Shown: positions 52,340-63,868, counted from the stretch's first letter. The stretch is 64,000 nt of DNA from Halomonas eurihalina (GCF_008274785.1 NZ_VTPU01000015.1:28574-92573); one strand, 5' to 3'. Translations and numbers: made by a program. Notes: generated from the sequence alone by a model not told the origin.

Positions 52340-53710
52340 ATGATGACCCTCGATGTGGTGATTCTCGCAGCGGGCAAAGGGACGCGCATGCGCTCCTCGC
52401 TGCCCAAGGTATTGCATCCGTTGGCGGGCAAGCCGATGGTGAGCCATATACTCGATACTACCTCGGGCCTCGAGGCCGAGCGGACCCATGTGGTGGTCGG
52501 GCATGGTGCAGAGCGGTTGCGCGAGGCATTGGCCGAGTACCCGGTGAATTTCGTCATGCAGGCCGAGCAGAAGGGCACCGGCCATGCTGTGGCCCAATCC
52601 CTGGAAGGGCTTGGCGAGGGCAAGGTGCTTGTGCTCTACGGCGATGTTCCGTTGATCCAGCGCGATACCCTGAGAACCCTGCTGGCCCCCGTCGATGAAG
52701 ACCACATGGGGCTGTTGACGGTGACCCTGGAGGATCCCACTGGCTATGGCCGGATCCTGCGTAACGAGGCCGGCGAGGCGGTGGCCATTGTCGAGCAGAA
52801 GGACGCCAATGAGCAGCAGCGGGCGGTGCGCGAGTGCAATACCGGCATCATGGCCATGACCACTGCTCAGTTGCGTCGTTGGTTGCCCCAGCTGTCGGCC
52901 GAGAATGCCCAGGGCGAGTATTACCTCACCGATGTCATCGCCATGGCCGCTGCCGAAGGCGTGAAGGTCACCACCGCCGAGCCATCGCGTCCGGTCGAAG
53001 TGGAAGGGGTCAATGATCGCCGCCAGATGGCCCGGCTGGAGCGGACGCTGCAGACCGATATCGCCGAGTCGCTGATGGTGCAAGGCGTGGCCTTGCGCGA
53101 TCCGTCGCGCCTGGATGTAAGGGGGAGCCTCAAGTGCGGCCACGATGTCGAGATCGATGTCGGCTGCGTCTTCGAGGGCGATGTCGAGCTGGGAGAGGGT
53201 GTGCGTGTCGGTTCGCATTGTGTGATCCGCGACAGCCATATCGGTGCCGAGACGGTCATCGAACCTCACAGTGTCATCGAAGGGGCCGTGGTGGCTGGTC
53301 ACAATCAGCTCGGCCCCTTTGCCCGCCTGCGCCCGGGGACCCGCCTGGCGGTTGGCGCCCGGGTTGGCAATTTCGTCGAGACCAAGAATGCCGAGATCGG
53401 CGAGGGTTCCAAGATCAATCACCTGAGTTATGTCGGTGACGCGCGCCTCGGGCGGGGTGTCAACGTGGGCGCGGGAACCATCACCTGCAATTATGATGGC
53501 GCCAACAAGCACCTCACCGAGATTGGCGACGACGCCTTCATCGGTTCCAATACAGCTCTGGTGGCACCGGTCAGCGTGGGCAGGGGGGCTACCGTGGGGG
53601 CTGGCTCCACGATCAATCGCGATGTCGCCGACAATACCCTGGCGGTTGAGCGGTCTAGGGTGATCAGCAAGGCTGACTGGCAGCGCCCTGCCAAGCGTAA
53701 GGACCACTGA
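52340..53710 (+). CDS. glmU: Bifunctional GlcN-1-P acetyltransferase / GlcNAc-1-P uridylyltransferase
   Basis: A 456-residue enzyme, the same length as in E. coli, that makes UDP-GlcNAc for peptidoglycan and LPS. The uridylyltransferase domain (about residues 1-230) begins [28 protein letters not shown], with the QKGTGHAV and LYGDVPL motifs. The left-handed beta-helix acetyltransferase domain has hexapeptide repeats, [20 protein letters not shown] and NYDGANKH. It is 11 bases upstream of glmS, as in E. coli. Confidence 0.97.
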   Translation: MMTLDVVILAAGKGTRMRSSLPKVLHPLAGKPMVSHILDTTSGLEAERTHVVVGHGAERLREALAEYPVNFVMQAEQKGTGHAVAQSLEGLGEGKVLVLYGDVPLIQRDTLRTLLAPVDEDHMGLLTVTLEDPTGYGRILRNEAGEAVAIVEQKDANEQQRAVRECNTGIMAMTTAQLRRWLPQLSAENAQGEYYLTDVIAMAAAEGVKVTTAEPSRPVEVEGVNDRRQMARLERTLQTDIAESLMVQGVALRDPSRLDVRGSLKCGHDVEIDVGCVFEGDVELGEGVRVGSHCVIRDSHIGAETVIEPHSVIEGAVVAGHNQLGPFARLRPGTRLAVGARVGNFVETKNAEIGEGSKINHLSYVGDARLGRGVNVGAGTITCNYDGANKHLTEIGDDAFIGSNTALVAPVSVGRGATVGAGSTINRDVADNTLAVERSRVISKADWQRPAKRKDH

Positions 53711-53721
53711 GGAGATTCGGT

Positions 53722-55554
53722 ATGTGTGGCATCGTTGGTGCCGTTGCCCAGCGCAACGTACAAGGAATCCTGCGTGAAGGGCTCTTGCGCCTGGAATATC
53801 GCGGTTATGATTCGGCAGGCATGGTCGTACGGGGCACCGACGGACGTCTGCAACGTCGTCGGGCCTTGGGCAAGGTGGCGGCTCTCGAGGAAAAGCTGGA
53901 GGCGTCGCCGCTCACCGGCCACAGCGGCATCGCGCATACCCGTTGGGCGACCCACGGGCGTCCCAGCGAAGAAAATGCTCATCCTCACCAGTCCGGCGAG
54001 CGTCTGGCGGTGGTGCACAATGGCATCATCGAGAATCACGAAGCCCTTCGGGCTGAGCTGGAAAGCGCCGACTACGATTTTACTTCCCAGACCGATACCG
54101 AAGTCATCGCACACCTGATAGAGCGCGAAGCACGTGCCGTGGATCTGCTGACGGCGGTACAGACGGTGATCGCGCGGCTTGATGGTGCCTATGCCCTGGG
54201 CGTGATCCATGCCAACGAGCCGGATGTGGTGATCGGCGCGCGCAAGGGCAGCCCCCTGGTGGTTGGGGTCGGCATCGAGGAAGCCTTCCTGGCCTCGGAT
54301 CCACTGGCCTTGCTGCAGGTCACCGATCGCTTCATCTACCTCGAGGAAGGTGATGTGGTGAGGCTCTCCGCCGGCGGCGGTATCGAGGTCTTCGATGCCT
54401 CGGGTCAGGTCGTCGAGCGTGAGATCCAGACCTTCGAGCATGGCGATGGCAGTGCCAGCAAGGGCGACTATCGTCACTTCATGCTCAAGGAGATCCACGA
54501 GCAGCCGGCGGTCATCGCCGAGACCCTTGAGGGTCGGCTCGGCGATCGCTCGGTGCTGGTGGAGAGTTTCGGCCCCGGCGCCGAGGCGCTGTTCTCCAGG
54601 GCTGCCCAGATTCATCTGGTGGCCTGCGGAACCAGCTATCATGCTGGCCTCGTGGCGCGCTACTGGCTGGAGCGTTACGCCGGCATACCGGTGCAGGTGG
54701 AGGTTGCCTCCGAGTATCGATATCGCCAAGTAGTGGTGCCCGAGAACACGCTTTTCGTGACGCTATCCCAGTCCGGTGAGACCGCCGATACCCTGGCAGC
54801 GCTGCGTTTTGCCAAGAAAAGTGGCTACCTGGGAAGCCTGGCCATTTGCAATGTGCCGGGCAGCTCCCTGGCGCGCGAGTCCGACCTGACGCTGATGACC
54901 CGGGCCGGCCCGGAGATTGGCGTGGCCTCGACCAAGGCCTTTACCACTCAGTTGACCGCCCTGATGCTGCTGACCCTGGCGCTGGGCCGCGTTCATGGCC
55001 AGGATGAAGAGGAACAGGCGAGCCTGGTCGAGGCCCTGCGCAGGCTTCCCGCCCAGGTCGAGCGGGTTCTGGCGCTGGATGCGCAGATCGAAGACTTATC
55101 CACGGCCTTCGCCGAGAAGCACCATGCTCTCTTCCTAGGCCGTGGTGCCCACTTCCCGGTGGCACTGGAGGGGGCGCTCAAGCTCAAGGAAATCTCCTAC
55201 ATCCACGCCGAGGCCTATCCGGCGGGAGAGCTCAAGCATGGTCCCTTGGCGCTGGTCGACAGCGACATGCCGGTGGTCTCGGTGGCGCCCAACGACGAGC
55301 TGCTCGACAAGTTGAAATCGAACCTTCAGGAGGTCAGGGCGCGGGGGGGCGAGCTCTTCGTCTTCGCCGACGAAGGCGTCGGCCTGTCCAGCGACGATGG
55401 CATCCGGGTCCTGCATCTGCCGCCCATCGAGGAGGCGTTGGCGCCGATCCTCTACACCTTGCCGCTGCAGTTGCTGTCCTACCATGTCGCGGTGCTCAAG
55501 GGCACCGATGTGGATCAACCCCGCAACCTGGCGAAGTCGGTGACGGTGGAGTAG
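53722..55554 (+). CDS. glmS: Glutamine--fructose-6-phosphate aminotransferase (isomerizing)
   Basis: A 610-residue enzyme (609 in E. coli) that makes glucosamine 6-phosphate from fructose 6-phosphate and glutamine. [12 protein letters not shown] puts the catalytic cysteine at position 2 of the N-terminal amidotransferase domain. The two SIS domains hold the sugar phosphate ([31 protein letters not shown]). The C-terminal NLAKSVTVE is the channel tail. There is no glmS ribozyme (none is expected in gammaproteobacteria). It ends at the hairpin at 55594-55617, before the convergent nrd genes. Confidence 0.97.
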   Translation: MCGIVGAVAQRNVQGILREGLLRLEYRGYDSAGMVVRGTDGRLQRRRALGKVAALEEKLEASPLTGHSGIAHTRWATHGRPSEENAHPHQSGERLAVVHNGIIENHEALRAELESADYDFTSQTDTEVIAHLIEREARAVDLLTAVQTVIARLDGAYALGVIHANEPDVVIGARKGSPLVVGVGIEEAFLASDPLALLQVTDRFIYLEEGDVVRLSAGGGIEVFDASGQVVEREIQTFEHGDGSASKGDYRHFMLKEIHEQPAVIAETLEGRLGDRSVLVESFGPGAEALFSRAAQIHLVACGTSYHAGLVARYWLERYAGIPVQVEVASEYRYRQVVVPENTLFVTLSQSGETADTLAALRFAKKSGYLGSLAICNVPGSSLARESDLTLMTRAGPEIGVASTKAFTTQLTALMLLTLALGRVHGQDEEEQASLVEALRRLPAQVERVLALDAQIEDLSTAFAEKHHALFLGRGAHFPVALEGALKLKEISYIHAEAYPAGELKHGPLALVDSDMPVVSVAPNDELLDKLKSNLQEVRARGGELFVFADEGVGLSSDDGIRVLHLPPIEEALAPILYTLPLQLLSYHVAVLKGTDVDQPRNLAKSVTVE

Positions 55555-55593
55555 CGAGCTGCCACGGCCCTTTGGGGGGATGTCCACAAGATG

Positions 55594-55617
55594 ACGCCGG
55601 GGCCTGGGCCCCGGCGT
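55594..55617. terminator. Hairpin between glmS and nrdF
   Basis: ACGCCGGGGCC (55594-55604) is the exact reverse complement of GGCCCCGGCGT (55607-55617), with TG between. The tail TGTCGT is weakly T-rich. It lies between converging genes and may stop both. Confidence 0.65.
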
Positions 55618-55651
55618 TGTCGTATTGGTATGAAGCGCAGCGGGAATGAGC

Positions 55652-56638
<987 letters not shown>

Positions 56639-56737
56639 TCATGCGGGGCGTGGTGGCGCTCCGAGAGAAGTAAAAACCGTTGCTTCAGGAGGTGGCTTTC
56701 CGGCACCTACTGTCATTGAGAGCCTGGAAATGCTCTC

Positions 56738-58876
56738 TTAGAGGGTGCAGGACACACACCCTTCCACCTCTGTCCCCTCCAGTGCCGCCTGGCGCAGCCG
56801 CACGTAGTAGATCGTCTTGATGCCCTTGCGCCAGGCATAGATCTGCGCGCGGTTGATGTCCCGCGTGGTGGCAGTGTCGCGGAAGAACAGGGTCAACGAC
56901 AGGCCCTGGTCGACGTGCTGGGTGGCTTCGGCATAGGTGTCGATGATCTTCTCGGGACCGATCTCGTAGGCGTCGCGATAGTAGTCCTGGTTGTCATCGT
57001 TCAAGTAGGGCGCCGGATAGTAGACGCGGCCCAGCTTGCCTTCCTTGCGGATCTCGATCTTCGACACCACCGGGTGAATACTCGAGGTGGCGTGATTGAT
57101 GTAGGAAATCGAGCCGGTTGGTGGTACTGCCTGCAGGTTGCGGTTGAACAGGCCATGTTGCATCACTGAAGCCTTGAGCTCGCGCCAGTCCTCGCACGTG
57201 GGGATCTGGATGCCGGCATTGTCGAACAGCTCGCGGACCCGCTGTGTCCGGGGTTGCCATTCGTTTTCGGTGTACTTGTCGAAGTAGCTGCCGCTGGCGT
57301 AGGCGGAATTCTCGAAGCCGGCGAAGCGCTCGTCACGCTCGATGGCCAGCCGGTTCGAGGCGCGTACGGCGTGATAGGTGATGGTGTAGAAGTAGATGTT
57401 GGTGAAATCCAGCCCTTCTTCGGAACCGTAATGAATGTGCTCGCGGGCCAGAAAACCATGCAGGTTCATCTGTCCCAGGCCGATGGCGTGGGATCTGGCA
57501 TTGGCCTCGGCGATAGAGGGAACCGAGCGAATGTCGCTCATCTCGGAGACCGCGCTCAAGGCGCGCACGGCCGTCTCGACACTGGTTCCGAAATCCGGGG
57601 AGTCCATGACCCGGGCGATGTTGAGCGAACCCAGGTTGCAGGAAATATCCTCGCCGGTATGGCGATAATCCAGGTCGTCGTCGTACTCGCTGGGCGAATT
57701 GACCTGCAGGATTTCCGAGCAGAGGTTGCTCATGTTGATACGCCCGGCGATGGGGTTGTCGCGATTGGCGGTATCCTCGAACAGCACATAGGGGTAGCCG
57801 GATTCGAACTGCAGTTCGGCGAGTGTCTGGAAGAGTTCCCGGGCATCGGTCTTGGTCTTGCGGATGCGCGCATCGTCGACCATTTCCTGGTATTTCTCGG
57901 TCACGCTGATGTCGCCGAAGGGCACGCCATAGACGCGCTCGACATCATAAGGCGAGAACAGATACATCGGCTCGTTGCGCTTGGCCAGCTCGAAGGTGAT
58001 GTCGGGAATCACCACGCCCAGCGACAGAGTCTTGATGCGGATCTTCTCGTCGGCATTCTCGCGCTTGGTATCGAGAAAACGCAGGATATCGGGATGGTGC
58101 ACGTTGAGGTAGACCGCCCCGGCCCCCTGGCGTGCGCCCAATTGGTTGGCGTACGAGAAGGCGTCCTCCAGTAGCTTCATGATCGGGATAACGCCCGACG
58201 ACTGGTTGGCAATGCGCTTGATCGGTGCGCCGGATTCACGAACATTGCTGAGCGAGAAGGCCACTCCGCCGCCGCGCTTGGAGAGTTGCAGCGCCGAGTT
58301 GATGGCGCGGCCGATCGATTCCATGTTGTCCTCGATCCGCAGCAGGAAGCATGAGACCAGCTCGCCGCGCTGTTGCTTGCCGCAGTTGAGGAAGGTCGGT
58401 GTGGCGGGCTGGAAACGGCCATGCAGAATCTCGTCGACCAGGGTTCGGGCCAGTGCCTCGTCGCCACGGGCCAGAGTCAGGGCGACCATGCAGACGCGAT
58501 CCTCGAAACGCTCCAGATAACGGCGCCCATCGAATGTCTTGAGGGTGTAGCTGGTGTAGTACTTGAAGGCGCCGAGGAAGCTCTGGAAGCGAAACTTCAG
58601 CGCATAGGCCTGATCGAACAGCGCCTTGACGAAGGCCGCATCGTACTGTGCGAGTACTTCTCCTTCGTAATAGCCTTCCTCGACCAGGTAATCCAGCTTC
58701 TCTTCCAGGGTGTGGAAGAACACCGTGTTCTGATTGACGTGCTGGAGGAAATACTGACGTGCCGCTTCCTTGTCGGCATCCAGCTGCAGGCGGCCGTCAG
58801 TGTCATAGAGGTTGAGCATGGCATTGAGCGCATGAAAGTCCAGCACCTTCGGCGCCGCATGATCGGCGTTAGCCAT
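56738..58876 (-). CDS. nrdE: Class Ib ribonucleotide reductase alpha subunit
   Basis: A 712-residue catalytic subunit (714 in E. coli). The frame is open to an ATG at 58924 overlapping nrdI, but the ATG at 58876 has AGAGGA about seven bases upstream and gives the family's short lead before [30 protein letters not shown] holds the thiyl-radical cysteine, and the C-terminal EGCVSCTL is the redox pair reduced by NrdH. Converts ribonucleoside diphosphates to deoxy forms. It lacks an ATP-cone activity domain, as is usual for class Ib. Confidence 0.96.
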   Translation of the reverse strand: MANADHAAPKVLDFHALNAMLNLYDTDGRLQLDADKEAARQYFLQHVNQNTVFFHTLEEKLDYLVEEGYYEGEVLAQYDAAFVKALFDQAYALKFRFQSFLGAFKYYTSYTLKTFDGRRYLERFEDRVCMVALTLARGDEALARTLVDEILHGRFQPATPTFLNCGKQQRGELVSCFLLRIEDNMESIGRAINSALQLSKRGGGVAFSLSNVRESGAPIKRIANQSSGVIPIMKLLEDAFSYANQLGARQGAGAVYLNVHHPDILRFLDTKRENADEKIRIKTLSLGVVIPDITFELAKRNEPMYLFSPYDVERVYGVPFGDISVTEKYQEMVDDARIRKTKTDARELFQTLAELQFESGYPYVLFEDTANRDNPIAGRINMSNLCSEILQVNSPSEYDDDLDYRHTGEDISCNLGSLNIARVMDSPDFGTSVETAVRALSAVSEMSDIRSVPSIAEANARSHAIGLGQMNLHGFLAREHIHYGSEEGLDFTNIYFYTITYHAVRASNRLAIERDERFAGFENSAYASGSYFDKYTENEWQPRTQRVRELFDNAGIQIPTCEDWRELKASVMQHGLFNRNLQAVPPTGSISYINHATSSIHPVVSKIEIRKEGKLGRVYYPAPYLNDDNQDYYRDAYEIGPEKIIDTYAEATQHVDQGLSLTLFFRDTATTRDINRAQIYAWRKGIKTIYYVRLRQAALEGTEVEGCVSCTL

Positions 58877-58913
58877 TGCCGTTTCCTCTGTTTCGTCGGG
58901 GTGAGTCAGGGTG

Positions 58914-59318
58914 TCATCCAGCATCGTCGATCTCCATGGCCAGGCACTCGCGTACCTTGGCGACATCCTCGGGGGTTCCCATCAGCTCGAAGCGATGAAG
59001 CAGCGGTACCTGGCACTTTTGAGCAATGACACGGCCCGCCAGGCAGTAAGCGCTGCCGAAGTTGGTATTGCCGCCCGCCACCACGCCCCGGATCAGGGCG
59101 CGGTTGTGCTCATCGTTGAGAAAGCGGATCACCGGGGCCGGCACCGCCGTACGGGGGTCGCCATCACCATAGGTGGGTACCACCAGAACGAAGGGGTGCT
59201 GCACACGCAGGGCTTTCTCATTGCGGCTCAGCGGTATTCGCTGGGCGGGCAAGCCGAGCTTCTCCACGAAACGTCGTGTATTGCCCGATTGCGTCGAGAA
59301 ATAGACCAGTTCGCTCAC
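58914..59318 (-). CDS. nrdI: NrdI, flavodoxin-like activator of class Ib reductase
   Basis: A 134-residue flavodoxin-like protein (136 in E. coli) that supplies an oxidant to assemble the metal-tyrosyl radical in NrdF. The start is a GTG at 59318 with GGAG six bases upstream, giving [69 protein letters not shown] is the flavin-binding core. It lies between nrdH and nrdE in the usual nrdHIEF order. Confidence 0.95.
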   Translation of the reverse strand: MSELVYFSTQSGNTRRFVEKLGLPAQRIPLSRNEKALRVQHPFVLVVPTYGDGDPRTAVPAPVIRFLNDEHNRALIRGVVAGGNTNFGSAYCLAGRVIAQKCQVPLLHRFELMGTPEDVAKVRECLAMEIDDAG

Positions 59319-59331
59319 GCTCGTCTCCGTA

Positions 59332-59556
59332 TCAGCTGGCCAGCTGACGAATGCGCTCCGGACGGAAACCGGACCAGTGCTCGTCTGCGGCAACCACCAC
59401 GGGCAGTTGGCGATAGCCGAGCTGGCGAACGGTGTCGGCCGCCTCGGGCTCCTTGCTGATATCCACTACGGTGTAGTCGAGACCCTGCTTGTCGAGAGCA
59501 CGGTAGGTGGCGTGACATTGCATGCAGTCGGGTGAGCTATAAATCTTAATGAACAT
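59332..59556 (-). CDS. nrdH: Glutaredoxin-like protein NrdH
   Basis: A 74-residue redoxin that reduces NrdE. The active site is C-M-Q-C in [18 protein letters not shown] (C-V-Q-C in E. coli NrdH), and [24 protein letters not shown] matches the family. It is the first gene of the nrdHIEF operon. Its start at 59556 lies about 85 bases after a TATAAT -10 element overlapped by an NrdR box. Confidence 0.94.
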   Translation of the reverse strand: MFIKIYSSPDCMQCHATYRALDKQGLDYTVVDISKEPEAADTVRQLGYRQLPVVVAADEHWSGFRPERIRQLAS

Positions 59557-59640
59557 GATATAGATTCTCGCTTAAAACAGTCTCAACACAGCTCGGCGGG
59601 CCGAAACCCTGGATAGGGCCGCTATGACAGCGACACCTCA

Positions 59641-59690
59641 ATTATACTACATATGGTGCCAAGATAGCACACGTTGTGAAGATATGGTGT
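59641..59690 (-). promoter_or_regulatory. nrdHIEF promoter with two NrdR boxes
   Basis: On the minus strand a perfect TATAAT (plus ATTATA at 59641-59646) is the -10. Box 1, ATACTACATATGGTGC at 59644-59659, agrees with the NrdR consensus ACACTATATATAGTGT at 12 of 16 bases. Box 2, at 59675-59690 (ending GATATGGTGT), agrees mainly in one half (9 of 16). Their centres are 31 bp apart, three helical turns, as in known NrdR pairs. Box 1 overlaps the -10, so NrdR should repress. The rest of the spacer to 59892 shows no gene. Confidence 0.72.
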
Positions 59691-59892
59691 CCTGCGACGA
59701 TTTGTACCATCGGGAAGCATCATCGAACAACGAAAACTCCGGAAAGGCGGCATGGTGGGAGGGATGGCGCCTCACGGGGAAGGGGGATCAAGGAGAAAGG
59801 TGATCGAGGGGGCGGTGGCTCGTATAGTGTGACCCTCGGTTCATGTGCCGAGAGTGGGCGGTGCCAACGGGGAAAGGGATGGATATACAGCG

Positions 59893-60753
59893 ATGAATGG
59901 ACGATTGCACCTGGGGTTACCGATGTGGGCCAACGATGCCTGGCGAGGCAGCCTGTATCCACCCCATGGAGCTACGGAAGGCCACCTCGGCGATTACGCC
60001 AGGGTCTTTTCGGCGGTCGAGGGCAATACCACCTTTTATAGCGGGGCACCGAAGGCGGAGACCGTGGCGGCCTGGGCGCACCAGGTGCCGGCCGATTTCC
60101 GGTTCTGCTTCAAGCTGCCGTCAAACCTGACGCATGAGCGTCGTCTGGAAGACATCGAGGCGTCTTTCGATGCCTTTCTCGAGGCACTCGATCCTCTGCG
60201 GACTCGGCTTGGCCCTATGCTGGTCCAGTTACCCCGGGATTTCGGTGCCGATGAGCTTCCCAAGCTTCAGGCATTGCTGACACGCTGGCCAAGCGACATT
60301 CCCTGTGGTGTCGAGGTTCGCCATAGTGAATTTTTCCACAAGGGGACGGCCGAGACAGAACTCAACAGGTTGTTGATAAGTCACGGTGTCAATCGGGTCA
60401 TGCTCGATGTCCGCCCGCTGTTCTCCACAACGGCCCAAGGCCATCCTGGCATGATCAAGGCCCAGGGAGAAAAGCCCAAGCGCCCGTTACATGTGATTTC
60501 CACAGGAGATTTTCCTGTGGTGCGCTTTATCGGCCATATCGATGCCGAGATCAATATGCATTACTTCCAGCCCTGGATCGCCAGGATAAGTCTGTGGATA
60601 AAGCAGGGGATAACGCCTTTCCTTTTTGTGCATACCGCCGATAATCGTCACTCTCCGCAGATGGCGCGACGCCTCTATGATGCCCTCGCCGGGCAGATCG
60701 GATTATCGCCCCTGCCCGAATTCGCCGGGGAGCGACAGGCCGAGCTGTTCTGA
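59893..60753 (+). CDS. DUF72 (YecE-like) protein
   Basis: A 286-residue TIM-barrel-like protein of the DUF72 family. Signatures are LHLGLPMWANDAWRGSLYP, FSAVEGNTTFYSGAPKAETVAAWAHQVPADFRFCFKLP and PCGVEVRHSEFF, with VRFIGH near the end. The family is widespread but has no settled function. The ATG at 59893 is used because it begins the conserved fold. A perfect DnaA box falls inside it at 60593-60601, in the codons for L-W-I-K. It is not clearly in an operon. Confidence 0.88.
   Translation: MNGRLHLGLPMWANDAWRGSLYPPHGATEGHLGDYARVFSAVEGNTTFYSGAPKAETVAAWAHQVPADFRFCFKLPSNLTHERRLEDIEASFDAFLEALDPLRTRLGPMLVQLPRDFGADELPKLQALLTRWPSDIPCGVEVRHSEFFHKGTAETELNRLLISHGVNRVMLDVRPLFSTTAQGHPGMIKAQGEKPKRPLHVISTGDFPVVRFIGHIDAEINMHYFQPWIARISLWIKQGITPFLFVHTADNRHSPQMARRLYDALAGQIGLSPLPEFAGERQAELF
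60593..60601. promoter_or_regulatory. Perfect DnaA box inside the DUF72 gene
   Basis: TGTGGATAA, in the codons for L-W-I-K; the ATA isoleucine codon is a rare choice in GC-rich genes. Confidence 0.4.
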
Positions 60754-60930
60754 TTCTTATGGCAAAGCGCATGTCGATGACTGGCCATCAAGCGTATGAT
60801 CGGATATTTTTACGGCTTGATCGTCACTTGCCATGGGGTATTGCAGGATTCTGCGCTTATCCTGCGTGATTTTTCCGCAGTGCCCTTCAGGCATTCCCGC
60901 TGCGTCGTACGATGTCCGCGGGTGGCCGTC

Positions 60931-60947
60931 TTGGCAGTGATCCTGCA
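60931..60947 (+). promoter_or_regulatory. Possible sigma54 promoter of the NSS transporter
   Basis: TTGGCAGTGATCCTGCA has the GG-N10-GC core and matches most of the -24/-12 consensus (TTGGCA and TGCA). It is 128 bases upstream of the transporter start. The rest of the 321-base spacer (60754-61074) shows no gene and no better promoter. Confidence 0.35.
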
Positions 60948-61074
60948 TCGGCACCTATCATGCCCTTGAAAGCAGCGCTTTGTGATCCAGTGCGCTGTGA
61001 ACGTGGCGACTACAAGCACAACGCCGTTATCGCATCCGATCGATCGATGACGACACGTACCCTCAAGGTGAAAC

Positions 61075-62415
61075 ATGTCGAAACTTTCCCATGCACAGTG
61101 GTCATCTCGGCTGACCTTTATCCTCGCGGCGACCGGTTCTGCGGTCGGCCTGGGCAATATCTGGAAATTCCCCTACATGGTAGGCGACAGCGGCGGCGCG
61201 GCCTTCGTGTTGATCTACCTGTTATGTATCGCGTTGGTGGGCCTGCCGATCCTGGTGGCGGAGTGGTTGGTCGGTCGTCGCGGCCAGAACAACCCGGCCA
61301 ATGCCATGGCCGATCTGGCCAAGTCGGCGGGGCAACCACGTATCTGGATGATCGTGGGGATCAGCGGCATTCTCGGTGCCTTCCTCATCCTGTCCTTTTA
61401 TAGCGTGATCGGTGGCTGGTCGCTCTATTACACCCTGAGTTCGGTGACCGGCGCCTTCAGTGGTCAGGATGCCGATGGCATCGGTGGATTGTTCAACGGC
61501 ATGCTGGGTAATCCCGGACTGCTGTTGTTGGGGCATTCGGTCTTCATGCTGCTGGTGATCGGCATCGTTGCCCGCGGCGTGACCAAGGGGCTGGAGGGCG
61601 CCGTGCGCACTCTGATGCCCGCGCTCGGCGTGCTGTTGCTGGTACTGGTGGGCTATGGCATGACCACCGGTCACTTCGGCGAAGCACTCGGGTTCATGTT
61701 CAATCCCGATTTCGGTGCGCTGAACGGTGGTGTCGTGCTGGCTGCCATGGGGCAGGCCTTCTTCACCCTCTCGCTGGGCATGGGCATCATGATGGCCTAT
61801 GGCTCCTACTTGGGTAAGGAGGTCAACCTGCTCAAGACCGCCCGTACGGTGATCATTCTCGATACCGTAGTGGCCCTGGTTGCGGGCCTGGCGATCTTCC
61901 CCATCGTCTTTGCCAATGGCCTCGATCTCGACTCTGGACCGGGACTGATCTTCGTTACCCTGCCGCTGGCCTTCGGCAATATGACAGGCGGTGTCATTCT
62001 GGGACTGTTGTTCTTCCTGCTGTTGACCTTTGCTGCCCTGACGTCGGCCATTTCGCTGCTCGAGCCAGTGGTTGAATTCGTTGAAGAGCGTACGCCGTTG
62101 TCGCGTATCAGTTCGACTCTGGTTGCCGGCGTGGCAACCTGGATTCTGGGCATCGCCGCACTGCTCGCCTTCAATGTGTGGAGCGATGTGTTGATTTTCG
62201 GCTTCAACGTCTTCGACTTCCTCGACACCCTGACCAGCAAGTATCTGCTGCCGTTGACCGGGTTGTTCGCGATCATCTTCGTCGGCTGGGTGCTGGATCG
62301 TGACGGTGTGTGTCGGGAACTGCAGCTCGGCGATACTGGTGCCAAGATCTGGACCCTGGTCTCGCGCTTCATCGCGCCTCTGGGCGTGATTGTGGTGTTC
62401 ATTTCCAGCCTCTAA
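61075..62415 (+). CDS. Sodium-dependent transporter, NSS/SNF family
   Basis: A 446-residue membrane protein with 11 or 12 helices. WSSRLTFILAATGSAVGLGNIWKFPYMVGDSGGAAF is the helix-1 sodium and substrate site of NSS proteins, and FFTLSLGMGIMMAYGSYLGKEVNL is helix 6. Bacterial members such as MhsT and TnaT import amino acids with sodium. A sodium-coupled importer fits a salt-loving host. The substrate cannot be read from sequence. AAGGTG lies upstream of the ATG at 61075. Confidence 0.93.
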   Translation: MSKLSHAQWSSRLTFILAATGSAVGLGNIWKFPYMVGDSGGAAFVLIYLLCIALVGLPILVAEWLVGRRGQNNPANAMADLAKSAGQPRIWMIVGISGILGAFLILSFYSVIGGWSLYYTLSSVTGAFSGQDADGIGGLFNGMLGNPGLLLLGHSVFMLLVIGIVARGVTKGLEGAVRTLMPALGVLLLVLVGYGMTTGHFGEALGFMFNPDFGALNGGVVLAAMGQAFFTLSLGMGIMMAYGSYLGKEVNLLKTARTVIILDTVVALVAGLAIFPIVFANGLDLDSGPGLIFVTLPLAFGNMTGGVILGLLFFLLLTFAALTSAISLLEPVVEFVEERTPLSRISSTLVAGVATWILGIAALLAFNVWSDVLIFGFNVFDFLDTLTSKYLLPLTGLFAIIFVGWVLDRDGVCRELQLGDTGAKIWTLVSRFIAPLGVIVVFISSL

Positions 62416-62455
62416 GGGGCTGAAGGCACCGCATTCTCGAGTGTGACACTCCCGT

Positions 62456-62477
62456 GAGCCCCGCTTCGGCGGGGCTC
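62456..62477. terminator. Hairpin after the NSS transporter
   Basis: GAGCCCCGC (62456-62464) pairs perfectly with GCGGGGCTC (62469-62477) across TTCG. There is no T-run on either side, so termination is uncertain. It lies between converging genes. Confidence 0.5.
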
Positions 62478-62514
62478 CGTGTTGGCGTCGTGCGCCGCTT
62501 CGGGAGGTTGGCGA

Positions 62515-62727
62515 TCAGTGCATGTCGTCGCTCGGTCCGTCCTCGGGAAGCTCGGCGATATCCTGGCTCAGGCGCTTGAACTCCTCGTGGAGCTCGATAC
62601 CACGGCGGGCACGCAGATTGCGTTGGGCCGCGGAACGGGAGCGCTGCTCATGTTCGCTGACTTCCATGCTCATGAAGATGTCGAGAAGTTCGCTCTTGAC
62701 GGAGGTTACCCGTTCGGCTTTATGCAT
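62515..62727 (-). CDS. Small charged hypothetical protein
   Basis: A 70-residue soluble protein. The ATG at 62727 has AGGAGAG about six bases upstream, which favours it over the ATG at 62787 and shows it is likely a real gene. It is highly charged, with a helical basic middle (RSRSAAQRNLRARRGIELHEEF) and an acidic tail (ELPEDGPSDDMH). I do not recognise the family; it slightly resembles short conserved pseudomonad proteins with an R-R-x-I-E core. No partner is obvious; it converges with the NSS transporter gene. Confidence 0.55.
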   Translation of the reverse strand: MHKAERVTSVKSELLDIFMSMEVSEHEQRSRSAAQRNLRARRGIELHEEFKRLSQDIAELPEDGPSDDMH

Positions 62728-62971
62728 GATCGACTCTCCTGTCTGCAGTGAGTGTGCCGGCATCCTGGACGCTGCCCGACACTGCACTTCTTACTATACC
62801 CCACTTGACAGAATGATGACGCCGCGTCAACTAAAGCCTGCATTGTCTCGCTGAACACTTGGGTGCGCATTGCTACATAGCTTGGGGCATACTGTGTGCA
62901 TCGAGATCCTCAACACATGCGCGGGGTGCCGAGAATCATGCCCGTGAGCCGTAACAACGAAGGAGTGCCGC

Positions 62972-63829
62972 GTGAGCCTTGGCCTGTTCGATGAGATGAG
63001 ACGTCGCATGGAGCACTTTCGCCGCTCCGAGCAGAAGGTGGCGCGTTTCGTGCTGCGCAATCCCGAAGAAGTTATCCACATGCGCATCGTAGACCTGGCC
63101 ACTGAGGCCAAGGTCAGTGAGCCAACAGTGGTGCGGTTCTGTCGGGCACTGGGCTGCAACGGTTTTCAGGACTTCAAGCTCAAGCTGGCGCAGATGCTGG
63201 CGACGGGTAGCCAGTTTGCTCAGTTCTCGATGAACGACAGCGACTCGGTGGCGGAATTCTCCCAAAGCATCTTCGATTCCACCGTCGGCACCTTGCTCTC
63301 GGTACGCGACCGGCTGGACAACGAATCGCTGAGCCAGGCGATCAATGCGCTGGCCATGGCCAATCGCGTGGAATTCTATGGATTCGGTGCCTCCGGGGCG
63401 GTTGCCTTCGATGCCCAGCACAAGTTCTTCCGCCTGCAGATTTCCACGGCCGCTTATAACGATCCGCACATGCAGAACATGTCGGCGGCGACCCTCAAGG
63501 AGGGAGATGTGGTCGTGGCGATTTCCCAGACCGGCCGCACCCGGGCGCTGGTGGCCAGCGTGCGTCTGGCGCGCGACGCCGGCGCCACGGTGATCGGCCT
63601 GTGCCCGAGCGACACCCCCCTGGCTAGTGAAGTGACATTGCCGCTTTATATCGACGTGCACGAAGACACCGAGATCTATACGCCGATGAGCTCACGCATC
63701 GCTCACCTGGTGCTGGTCGATGTGCTGGCGGTGGGCGTGGCCAAGACCCGCGGCCCCAAGCTCGCCGAACAACTCAAGGCAGTGAAACGCAGCCTCAACC
63801 CACTGCGTTTCCCCGAAGAGGACGCATAA
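62972..63829 (+). CDS. hexR: RpiR/HexR-family transcriptional regulator
   Basis: A 285-residue regulator. The N-terminal HTH_6 domain reads RSEQKVARFVLRNPEEVIHMRIVDLATEAKVSEPTVVRFCRALGCNGFQDFKLKLAQML, and the SIS sugar-phosphate domain has FYGFGASGAVAFDAQHKFFRL and GDVVVAISQTGRTRALV. The pattern follows E. coli and Pseudomonas HexR, which represses glucose catabolism genes (zwf, edd, eda, gap) until it binds KDPG. The start is a GTG at 62972, with AAGGAG seven bases upstream. No glucose genes are in the window, so the targets are unconfirmed. A perfect DnaA box is at 63072-63080. Confidence 0.85.
   Translation: MSLGLFDEMRRRMEHFRRSEQKVARFVLRNPEEVIHMRIVDLATEAKVSEPTVVRFCRALGCNGFQDFKLKLAQMLATGSQFAQFSMNDSDSVAEFSQSIFDSTVGTLLSVRDRLDNESLSQAINALAMANRVEFYGFGASGAVAFDAQHKFFRLQISTAAYNDPHMQNMSAATLKEGDVVVAISQTGRTRALVASVRLARDAGATVIGLCPSDTPLASEVTLPLYIDVHEDTEIYTPMSSRIAHLVLVDVLAVGVAKTRGPKLAEQLKAVKRSLNPLRFPEEDA
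63072..63080. promoter_or_regulatory. Perfect DnaA box inside the hexR-like gene
   Basis: TTATCCACA, read in frame as V-I-H. Confidence 0.4.
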
Positions 63830-63833
63830 GCTC

Positions 63834-63868
63834 GAGTCACGAGTCACGAGTCACGAGTCACGAGTCAC
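63834..63868. repeat. Tandem 7-bp repeat, GAGTCAC x5
   Basis: Five exact, contiguous copies of GAGTCAC, starting 5 bases after the hexR-like stop. A single TTCGAGC, the inverse of the next array's unit, follows at 63873-63879. Confidence 0.97.

Noticed and set aside
57254..58174. A 306-codon plus-strand ORF opposite nrdE
   Set aside because: It is a shadow of nrdE with no motifs.
62479..62751. Plus-strand 90-codon ORF opposite the small hypothetical gene
   Set aside because: It lacks a ribosome site; the minus strand has a strong one.
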